A stretch of 64,000 bases of DNA from Macrotis lagotis (lineage: Eukaryota; Chordata; Mammalia; Peramelemorphia; Peramelidae): positions 271,429,944 to 271,493,943 of the forward strand of contig NC_133662.1 of assembly GCF_037893015.1 (NCBI RefSeq), given 5' to 3'. Positions 22,389 to 32,100 of the stretch are shown piece after piece; within the stretch, counting starts at the first letter, position 1, and every line of letters begins with the position of its first letter. The position numbers were made by a program, and so were the translations under genes. The notes under the pieces were generated by a model, which searched no databases, was not told the DNA's origin, and saw nothing but the letters and a program-made list of their open reading frames with translations.

Positions 22389-22532
22389 TTTCTTTTTTTT
22401 TTTTTTTTAGGTTTTTCAAAGGCAATGGGGCCACACAGCTAGGTAATTAGTAAGTGTCTGAGACCGGATTTGAACCCAGGTACTCCTGACTCCAGGGTCA
22501 GTGCTTTATCCACTGCGCCACCTAGCCGCCCC
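22389..22532 (-). repeat. tRNA-SINE inside the remnant's first intron
   Basis: Flanks of AGAGACATTATT bracket a shortened reverse-oriented SINE. It inserted after the exons were in place. Confidence 0.9.
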
Positions 22533-23042
22533 AGAGACATTATTGATGGTGATGTGTCACCCCTTAGAAAGACAACAGGATTACCTCTACAGACTGGCTC
22601 TGGAACTCTTCTTAGGGTCATAGTGTTTAGTGATAGCTCTCTGATTTCCCCTCTTTTTTCCCCCTCTAATTGGAGAAACTGTTGACCAGTTGACTCCCAA
22701 GGCACTCAGGAAATTCTGAATTTCTCAGAATTACAGAATTTGAATTGGAAAGGATTTGTCCAGCTGGTCCAACTCCCAGTCTAAGGAACCTCATAATATA
22801 ACCCATCCCAAAAGTGGCCATCCAGAATCTACTTGAAACCTCTAAAGAAGGGGGCCCAACACCGCTGGAAGCTGTTGAGACATCTCTTAGGATGCTAGGA
22901 AGCTTTTCCTGCATTATCAGAGTTAATCACCCTGAATAAAGCCAATTTTTTTTTGTCATTAATAGACATTGAGAGAAGCACTTATGAAATTGCTTTCCCT
23001 CTTGTGGCTTCCTGCTATAAACGGTTTGGATTTGGTTTCTAG

Positions 23043-23200
23043 GTCAGCCCAAGAGTGTCCTCCATCTTGGAAGAGGACTATTTTGCAGGCACCTCTCCTC
23101 TTCCTGGTAGGACCAACATCTGGACTAATGTGCCCTTCCTGCAGAAAGGCCTCCTGGAGCATCTGCTGAGTACCATACAAAGGGAGGAGGAAAGCAGAAA
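23043..23200 (+). pseudogene. MCM3AP: MCM3AP-like remnant exon B
   Basis: The block follows TTTGGTTTCTAG and is open in phase 0 for 52 codons plus two bases, ending ESRKAA-style at GCAGAAA before GTGACT (a weak donor). The N-terminal half (VSPRVSSILEEDYFAG) has no clear human counterpart. The end (GLLEHLLSTIQREEESRK) resembles the residues just before FEDQL in human. The two leftover bases complete a Lys codon with the next block. Confidence 0.68.
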
Positions 23201-23770
23201 GTGACTACTGGCAAAGGGGCCAGAGCCAGACTTAACCCTGAAGTCTGGTTAGCAGGCCTGTGGGGGTGGAAATAGCTACAGTCCCGTCCATACTGGGTTA
23301 GCTCCTCCTTTTACCAGGTATGGTGCTGGTGCTGGCGCTGGGATGTGATGACAGGAGTAGCATCAATTTTCCCTCAGGAGATGTACTGGTCTATAGATGT
23401 GGGGATCTGGGAGGGGGCCCCTGAGTAGACTTTGGAAGGGAACAATAATGGGCAGTGAGTTGGCTCTGGGGTCTTGAGGTCAGCAGCAGAGCAGTCAGAG
23501 AGCCAGAGGCAGAAGCACCTAATGGGGAGCAACCCCTGAGGAAGGGTATCAGAGCAACCTGACAAGGTCCTAGCTCCTCTTAGATTTGTGGCCCCCTCCC
23601 CAGAGTTTATCCTGGCTAGGGCCACTTATAGCTCCTCTGCTTGTCATCCAACACCTCCAGGCCATGGCCTTCTAAACTGCTGGGCCCAAGAGGGGAAAGA
23701 AAATGTGGGAGGGAGGCACAGTGACCTGTGAGAGTGTCCACAACTCCATTCAGCCCACCCTTGTTTTCAG

Positions 23771-23854
23771 GTTTGAGGACCAGCTCTGCTGCTGGCTGAG
23801 CCAAGACCTCCACTGTCTGGCCATTTCCCTTCCTCCACCCCAGAGCACTCTTAG
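23771..23854 (+). pseudogene. MCM3AP: MCM3AP-like remnant exon C
   Basis: The acceptor TTGTTTTCAG and donor AG/GTGAGC frame 84 nt encoding FEDQLCCWLSQDLHCLAISL and PPPQSTL. Human has [20 protein letters not shown] at the equivalent place. The block is shorter than the human exon, so a C-terminal part of that exon seems lost or is spliced differently. Confidence 0.78.
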
Positions 23855-24722
23855 GTGAGCAGGGTCTGCAGGGCCACTGCCTCAAGAGGATGTTGGTTTG
23901 TAGAGAACGCTCTCAAGGGAGGGCAGAGACACCAGCTGAGAGCTCCTGAGTCTTTCAAGAGGGGCTTCACTGCAGTGGTTCTGGGCCCTGGTCTTCAGCT
24001 TTCTCCCCTGTGGTGTTATTGTCCAATCTTCACATAATGGTGAACACGCAGGGTTCAGACATGGGCCGCTTTGCTCTTTGATGTCTCCTTCTATTTCTGC
24101 CCTCTGTGAACAAACTTGGAGGTGTTGGGTCATAGGAAGCACAGTACACATTCCACTGTTAAACAACAAAAATGGGGCCAAGGAACAGGACTACTGCATC
24201 CTCTCTGGGAGGCCACAGTGCTAGTGTCCACATTCTTCTTGGTGGCTAACTGGCTTTGGTGAAAAATTCTTAATTTATCAAGTATTTGTTAGTGGTTTTA
24301 TGTAGCAATAGTCTAGTTCTGGAGCCTGGCTGGGGGTGGCTAAGCTGTTTTTATTCTTATTAATTTTAGAAGCATAACAACTATTAACTCTTGTTTGTGA
24401 AATTTAAATATTTAGTCAAATGTCTACTCTGTCACTAAATATGTGGCAACTCTAATGTGAAAATGACTACTAAGAAGACATGGAATGCTATTTTAAAATG
24501 CAATTTTATTGCCACTGTCACATTTCTATGGATTTTTGAACATATTTAAATTAAAAAAAGAGGCACTCAGGTCTTGCCACCTACTTGCTCTGGCACAAAG
24601 GTGCCCAACCAGTCCATCCTTAGCTCCCAGTGCTGGGCATGCTGTCTCTGAACCCAAGCTCTCTGGGATCTTTGGGCCCCTTGCCCAGCTCTTTCACTTA
24701 TTCCTTTCTTCTTCCCCAATAG

Positions 24723-24879
24723 GCTACAAGGTTGGAAGCCAAGCCCTCTGTGGAGAAGGCTGACGCCATTCTGTTGGAAAAAACTGAAGTATTTAGAAAA
24801 GCTCATTAAAACCACCAAGGATGAAGATGAGATTTATCAGTTCCACTTGTCCACTCTGAGAGACTTGGGAGACCTCTGA
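24723..24879 (+). pseudogene. MCM3AP: MCM3AP-like remnant terminal exon D with stop
   Basis: After TTCTTCCCCAATAG the phase carried from block C reads RLQGWKPSPLWRRLTPF, then KKLKYLEKLIKTTKDEDE, then FHLSTLRDLGDL and TGA at 24877-24879. The final 33 residues align without gaps to the human C-terminus and the stop is in the same place. The overlapping frame ending KTEVFRKAH has no family match. Confidence 0.8.
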
Positions 24880-25043
24880 TTTTGTGAAGAAAAAGGAAAA
24901 AAGGGACTCAAGTGGGATGAATTTTAAGAAATGTGTGAAAAGCTTTAATGTCACGTTCTCCTTCCTCAAACTGCTTCATAGAATTGAGAGATTTGTAGCT
25001 TTGACATTAATAGCCCCATTCGTGTTGAAGCCTGACTGCCCCT

Positions 25044-25089
25044 AATAAACATCCGTGCGACTGTGATGCTGTATTCAGTTGGGAATAAA
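25044..25089 (+). terminator. Candidate polyadenylation signals of the MCM3AP-like remnant
   Basis: Two AATAAA hexamers lie at 25044-25049 and 25084-25089, 165-210 bases after the remnant's stop. That spacing suits a short 3' untranslated region and suggests the whole 3' end was duplicated as genomic DNA. Confidence 0.5.
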
Positions 25090-25090
25090 G

Positions 25091-26037
25091 ACAAGGTGGC
25101 AAGTTAAATGCTGCCCGTGCCAAACAATCCTCATATTAAAATTTCACACGCAGCCTTTCCCTGGCTTGGTCACCTGAGCAGACTGAAAGACATTTAGCTT
25201 TTGACTGATGCAGGGTCTCCCATGAGACCCTGGGATTTGATTAAAATCCCTAACAGCACCTGGTCTCTGGGTCCTCCGTGCCTGGGTCAAGCTTGTTGTT
25301 TTTGCAAAATGATCAACTCACTGGACAATGCGGTCCTGCATTTTCCCACCCCTGGCACTGTTGCTTCTGCCTCTGTGATCTCTGGTAAACCTCTCGTCAT
25401 ATGGGTGGGCTGTGGTTTCTTTGCTTGCAAAATGAGGGGATTGGGCCATATGGCCCTCAAAGCTTCCCTTCAGCTCTGAAAGCTCCCGCCCCTTTCTTCT
25501 GTGTCCTATGTCAGCTACTGGGGTCACAGGTGTGCTGCCACCATCTCCAGAGATACCACGTCCAAGTCCTCCTGAATGGTTGAAGTCTGAAGCGGCCCTC
25601 AGGACTGTCCTCTATCCAGTGGCTACCACTGGAGGAACTCTCCTGCAGTCATGGGCAGTGGGGCTTCCGCTGGCCCATTGAGGCTAGGGGACACCTGACC
25701 AGCAGGACTTAGGTCCCAATGGCTCACAAGTGTTGATGCAGGAGACAATGTCCTGAGAAATATTCTTACCTATCTGGGGAAAGGTGGGGCTCACAGGACA
25801 CCCTTGTGGTCAGATGGCTGGCCCGAGCTGACAGGGCTCCTCTGTCCAGGCCCCAGCCGTTTTGGGGGAGCACCTCTCCCCCCTGGCTTCCCTCCACTTC
25901 TCTGATTTCCTTTCTCATCCAAGTCTGGCGTCTCTTCCCACCCTTCTCTTCTGGTCACTCTGCATCCTGAAAGCTCTCTCTGGCCTTCTGGGTCTGAGCT
26001 CCAGGCTAGACTAGTTTCTTTGGGGGGGGGGGGGTGA
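25091..26037. other. Interval between the MCM3AP-like remnant and the YBEY stop
   Basis: No gene is seen. It is the convergent tail-to-tail gap and probably includes the YBEY 3' untranslated region. Reverse-strand polyadenylation hexamers are remote (ATTAAA at 24944-24949, AATAAA at 24505-24510), so the YBEY transcript may overlap the remnant antisense. Confidence 0.5.
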
Positions 26038-26127
26038 TTATTCAAAAAGCTTCTTGGTCAGTGGCTGGAGATTGGTCCCAGCAATCCTGTTCAGTGCTTC
26101 CAGAGTGAGCTTTTCTTTGTGGTACAT
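26038..26127 (-). CDS. YBEY: YBEY coding exon 4 and stop
   Basis: After acceptor CTCTTCTTTAG the exon reads [20 protein letters not shown] then QPLTKKLFE and TAA. It matches human MFQKEKAVLDELGRRTGTRL...QPLTRGLF with a shorter end. Confidence 0.95.
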   Translation of the reverse strand: MYHKEKLTLEALNRIAGTNLQPLTKKLFE

Positions 26128-29100
26128 CTAAAGAAGAGGCAGGAAGAAAGCTTAAGAACCTTCTATGAGGGCAGCATGTTTCATTGATTACAAGATGGAC
26201 AGTGCTCCTGTGTGGAGGTGGGTAAAGCAGGCTCAAGAGATGGAGCATCTCGAGCAGATTTGACATTAAGTGTGACCCGGTCTGGTTTTGGGCCTCATGG
26301 CTCCCTGGCTCCTGCCATGGCTGCTTTGGAAGTTGGTGACTTCCAGCACTTTATTTCAGCCATTTTATCTTTCATTAAAGAGGTTTTCCTTCTCAGAATG
26401 GAATTTTACATTCTGTGTCTCCTCTGTAACTACCTTTATTCCCAAATTGAACTCTCTACATGTGAGATGGTGCCAGGCCAGCCTAGAGGGGGGCCCCTGG
26501 GAGTCCCAAAGCTGCTCCTGGGGAGCCATAGTGACCTTGGATGCTGCCTCCTGCTGACAGGCGCCAACATATTTTGAGCCACCTCGATTTGGTTCCTGGC
26601 TCTTCGGTCAGGAGCTCCTTTCCCACAGACAGTCCCTCAAGCCAAGGATGACAACAATGACAATAAAGGCTGGGGAGTCTCTCTCCCAGGACCCCCCCCC
26701 CCCACAGAATTACAAAGAGAAGGAATGTGGAAGACACCTCTAGAGAAAGGTTAACCTCTTGGGTAGTGCAATATGCTGTTTTTGTTTAAAGGGTTTTTCT
26801 TGAGCCAGGGTCTACAGAGGAGTTGAGGAATTGTGGGACCTGGACCTCTGTCACCTACCTCTTGCCATTCTGCCAGTGTGCCGTGCTTGTACCCAAGCAA
26901 ATGGCAAAGTCCATGAGCTGCTGTCACCTGCCGAAGAAACCCAGACACCTTCAATGGGCCACATGCAAGCAGATACTAATCCATTTGTTACATGGAAAAA
27001 ACACATGGTATCAAGGGAATTAAAAGGAGCTAAGCTGGAAAAAGTCCCATCCCTTTTTATTTTGGGGGGAGCAGGCCTGGAGCCTGATGCTGATGTAGAG
27101 TCATGTCCCCATTTGGGGACTTCTTGGTTAAGATACTAGAACAGTTGGCCATGTCTTTCTCCAGCTCATTTTACAGATGAGGAAACTGAGACAAACAGGG
27201 TGAAGTGACTTGTCCAGAGTCACTTAGCTATAAAGTGGCAGAGGCCAGATTGGAACTCTGACATTCCTTCCTGACTTTGGGCCAGGAGCTCTATCCACTG
27301 TGCCACCTGGATGTCCATGATGTTCTCATTCCTCAACCTTTTCTATGGCTTGCATGAGTACCACTCCTCAGCCTTACCTTTAATTCCTCTCTTGCACTCA
27401 CCACCCTTATTGGATTTCTTCCCAAGGCTCCCTTATACCTTTATAACATTTTGCCTCAGGTCCCTATCTCTGCTCACCTGGGCTATGATGACAACCTCCT
27501 CAGTGGTCCCCTTGCCTCCCATCCCTGCATCTGGATGCCAAAGGGACCTTCTCACAGTATTGCTATGACCATATCTCTCCTCCACTTGGGAAATTTTGGG
27601 GGCTCCTAATGACTCCAGGGTCAAATATGGGGGCCTGATATTCTCTCTGAGCCCCCTGCTATTGACATGAGAAGACTTGGGGAAAACCCAACTCTTCTAC
27701 ATGAGAAGGTTGGCAGGTTCCAAAGACATTTCAGAACCATTGGAAAAACCCAATGGCAGCATAAAGGGTCTGCAGGGGCCAGATGCCAAGGATCCTGAGG
27801 CCCAGCCCTGGATTTTCTCTCTCTAAGGTTTGGACCTGTTATCTGCTGAAGCATGGGTCACCCATGGGCACAGATATCTGACAGTCCAAGGGTCTACTAC
27901 AAGGTCCTGCTGTGCATGGGAGAAGAGGGGGAGCATGGAAAGTCTGCAGAGGGGAGCACAGGAGAGCTGAAGGGGGAACATGGGAGGAGCAAGGGCTGGA
28001 AGGGGGCTGACAGAGCAGGCCTCTCTAGTCCGTTAGGTCTTCATGTTCTTGGCATCTGAGATGAAGGAAGCTGCTGCAGCTGCTTTCTTCCTGGGTGTCC
28101 TTCTTGCTCTGCAGAGGTCTCAGAGGTCATGACAGTGGCAAAAAGGAGTAATCTCTTTTGCTAATTCTCACAGTGCTGGCCTTGAGGCCCTCAAATTTGT
28201 CATCAGCACTGGCTATGACCCCCATCTTGGGTCCTTTAATGGAGCCAAAGGCTAGAGGGAGACCAGCAAGGCTGAGGCTGCATCCTCTCTTCCTCAACAC
28301 AGCCCTGGAGGTCTGGAGGGTGTTAAAGTGATGGATCCTGGGGTGGAGCCAAGATGAAGGTAAAGACTGGGACTCTCTCGTATTCTCCTCCAAACCACTC
28401 CAAATATCTTTTTTTTTTAGGTTTTTGCAAGGCAAATGGGGTTAAGTGGCTTGCCAAGGTCACACAGCTAGGTAATTATTAAGTGTCTGAGACCGGATTT
28501 GAACCCAGGTACTCCTGACTCCAGAGCCGGTGCTTTATCCACTGCAGCACCTAGCCGCCCCCCAAATATCTTTAAGTAATGACTCTAACCCAAATTCTAG
28601 AAAGGCAGAACTCACAAAAAGATTGAAACAATCTTCCTGCCCAAGAGAACTTGGAAGATCAGTGGGAGGGTCTGCTGCTCCAGGGTTAGAAAAGACCTGC
28701 ATTGCGGCCTGGGCTGTCCTGGGACAACTGGGCGACTGGGTGTGGTAGCAGTGGTGTTTCTAGATCTCTAAGTCCAGGGATTGCCAAGGACAATTTGGAA
28801 GGTTAGTAGCACTGAGGTGAGAGAGGAGCATCATAGTCCAGTGCAGGCCTCAGAAGCACAGACCCAATCCCAGCAGACCAGGAGAAGGTCTTGGAAGTCA
28901 CTGAATAATCATCATCATCATCAGCTGCCTCCATAGGTCTCAACCCACAATTGGTATGGGGGTCAGAAGGGGACTACAGGGATCTCTTTGTTATCCCTGA
29001 GACAAGACTCTGTGGCTTTGCCAATACTCAGATCTGGGTGGCAGCCTGGGGTCCCAGTACCAGGAAGAGGAGCAGAAGCACAACAGAGTTTACTGCTACA

Positions 29101-32100
29101 GAGGAGCAGGTACCCTCCCCATAGTTCTAGATCTGTAGACCACAGCACACTAGGAGAGTGGTATAAACTTCTCAGAAGACCTTGGAAGAACTGAAAACTT
29201 GCAGGACCCTAGAAGTATCTTTGAGAACAGTTGCAAAAAAACCACAACAGCTTGGAACAATATGTTCTCTACACTGGAGGTTGAGCCCCACCTTAACAAA
29301 GAATTAAAATCAAGTCATAGGCTGGGGAAATGGATGAACAACAGAAGAAAAAAAATTCGATTACAGAAAGTTTCTATGATTGTGAAGATCAAAAATGTAC
29401 TCAGAAGAACAAAGTTAAAGCTTGTACATCCAAAGCCTTGAAGAAAAATATGAATTGGTCACAGGCCATGGTAAAGCTCAAAAATCAAATAAGGGAAAAA
29501 TTAGGAAGAGAATGAGAGTGATGCAGGAAAATCATGAAAATCAAGTCAATCATTTGGTGAAGAAGACACAAAAAAATACTGAAGAAAATATCATCTTTAA
29601 AAAAAACCAGATTGGGTAGAAAGTAAAAAGAGATCCAAAAAAGTCAATGAGAAGAATGCCTTAAAAAGCAGAATTTTCCAAATAGAAAAGGAGATACAAA
29701 AACTCACTGAAGAAAATACTATCTTAAAATATAGAATGAAGCAAAGGGAAGTTGATGATTTTGTGAGAAATCAAAAAAAAGCAAAAGAAAACCAAAAGAA
29801 TGAAAAATTAGAAGACAATGTGAAATAGCTCAATGGAAAAACAACTAACCTGGAAAACAGATCCAGGAAAGACTATTTAGAAATTATTAGTTTACCTAAA
29901 AGCTATTACCAAAAAAAGAAAAAAGAGCCTGGACATCCTTTTTCAAGAAATTATCAAGAAAAACTGCTCTGATATTGTAGAAGCAGATGATAAAATAGAA
30001 ACTGAAAGAATTCACTGATCACATCTGAAAGAGTTCTCAAAATGAAAACTGCCAGGAATATTTTAGTTAAATTTCAGAGCTCCCAAGTCAAGGAGAAATA
30101 TTGCAAGCAGTCAGAAAGAAATAATTCAAGTATAGAGTCACAGTCAGGATAACACAAGATTTAGCAGTTTTAGATTAATGGACCATAGGGCTTGGAATAT
30201 GATAGTCCGGAAGGCAAAAGAGCTGGAATTACAACCAAGAATCAATTCTCAGCAAAACTGAACATCCTTTTTCAGGGGAAAAGGTGAACATTCAACGAAA
30301 CAGGGGACTTTCAAACTTTCCTGAAAAAAATGACCAGAGCTGAACAGAAAATCTAATCTTCAAATATAAGACTCAAGTGAAGCATTAAAAGGGTAAACAG
30401 GAAAGGCAAACCTTAAGGGGCTCAATTATGCTGAACTGTTTATGTTCCTATATGGGAAGATGATACTGTTAACTTACATGAACTTTCTCATTTATTAGGG
30501 CAATAGAGAAGAACATAATTTAGTTTAGACAAGGCACAGGTAGGAGTTGAATATTTAAGATATATTGAAAAGATGGAGTTACCTACCTTAATGGGTAAGA
30601 GAGGAATGTACTGGAAGAAAAGGAAAGGGGGAGATTAGAATGGATTAAGCTATTTCACATAAAAGAAGCAAGAAAAAGCTTTTGCGGTGGAGTGGAAGAA
30701 GGGGGAAGTGAGTGAGTCTTACTCTCTTTGGGATTGGTTCAGAGAGGGAATAACACACTCAAATGGCTAAAGAAATCTATCTTAACCTAGAGGAAATTAG
30801 GAAAGGGATGGGAGAAAGGGGGTATAGAAAGGGGGAAAAAAAGGCTAGGTGATAGATGAGAGGGAAGATTGTGGGATGGGGTAGTCAGATGAAAAGACTT
30901 TTTGAGTAGAGACAGGCTGAATGGAGAGAGAATTGACTAGATGGGGGTGAGGGGAATAGAATGGAGGGAAATATAGTTAGCTAATAGGATAAAAAATGAC
31001 CAACGTTGGAGGTGATGTTGGGAAAATGAGACATCAGTGTACTACTGTTGGAGGAGCTGTGAAAGGATTCCAGAATTTTATAGAGCAATTTGGAACTCTG
31101 CCCAAGGGGCTATAAAACCATACCTGCCCTTTGACCTAGCAATGCCACTGCCAGGTCCATCTTGGAGAAGAGAGGAGAAACAGGAAGGAAAAGGACCTCC
31201 AGGTACAGGAATAGTTATAGCACTGTCTTCTGGAGGTGGGGAGCTGGAGGTTGAGGGGAGGCCCAGCCGGGCTGAACAGAGATGAACCGGTGGTCTGTTA
31301 TGGGCAATGCTGAACAGGACGTTTTCAGTTGCAACCAGGCAATGAACTAGATACAAAGTAGAATCAACAAGCAATGACTAGATACAAAGTATCAGGGAGA
31401 AGAACTGAACTGGCTACAGAGTAGCAGCAAATAACCATCCACTATGCAGGACCTGCCTCTCCTCAGCAATGTTCTCCACACCAAGGACAGATCTCAGGGG
31501 GTCTGGAGACTGACTGAAGCAGGTTTTTTTTTCTTTTCACTGTATTTTTCTGGAGGTTTTTCTTTTTGGGGGGAGCTTATTTACTTTTACAACATGACTG
31601 TTGTGGTAATGTTTTTTATGACTGGGAGAAAAGGAAAGGGGGAGATCAGAATGGATTAAGCTATTTCACATAAAAGAAGAAAAAACTTGCTTTCTCAAAA
31701 AGGGGATGGGTGGAAGGGAAAGAATTCAGAATGAAAAGTTTTAAATGTGAACGTTGAAACTTGTTTTTGCATGTAACTGGGGAAAAAAGAATGATGGATC
31801 CTTTTTGAAAATTGATGCTGTTAGTTCCTGCTGTTTTATAACCACAGAACAACTTACATCTCAGACAAGAGTCCAGCCTCAAGACACCATCCGATGTGAT
31901 TGTCTGTCATTGGCCTCCTATTTACCTATAGAAGTAGAGGCATCCACAAGGTGCAAGGTGGAGACTGAGGAGGGGGCACTGTGGGGGCTCATCTGGCAAC
32001 CAATGGAGACCCAGAGGTGAGACCCATCCCTTACTTCACTCTGGGCTCCTTGTGGACCTACTCTGTAAGGGTCTAGAAAGAACAGGGACCAAATGGAGAA

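Larger units (their letters stand above)
22194..25090 (+). pseudogene. MCM3AP: MCM3AP-like 3'-terminal exons, probable remnant of a tandem duplicate
   Basis: Four exon-like blocks match the last part of human MCM3AP (GANP), compared from memory. They lie at 22194-22309, 23043-23200, 23771-23854 and 24723-24879. Block 1 (AMTSDGQINVYFYKD, then W.QA) aligns without gaps to human ALSEDGQICVYFFKN...WEQA. Block 2 ends LLEHLLSTIQREEESRK, similar to human ELLAQCLSSS..EKEENKR. Block 3 begins FEDQLCCWLSQD against human [12 protein letters not shown]. Block 4 ends KLKYLEKLIKTTKDEDE then FHLSTLRDLGDL and a stop, against human RLKHLERLIRSSREEE then LHLSALLDMVDI and a stop. Every junction has AG/GT borders and the phases agree throughout. 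One in-frame TGA (22304-22306) lies next to the block-1 donor. Identity to human is roughly a third, against about 80% for the last exon of the main gene in this window. The main MCM3AP starts at 39148 and cannot use these exons, because they lie upstream of its promoter. It could instead be a short functional paralogue. Confidence 0.8.
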
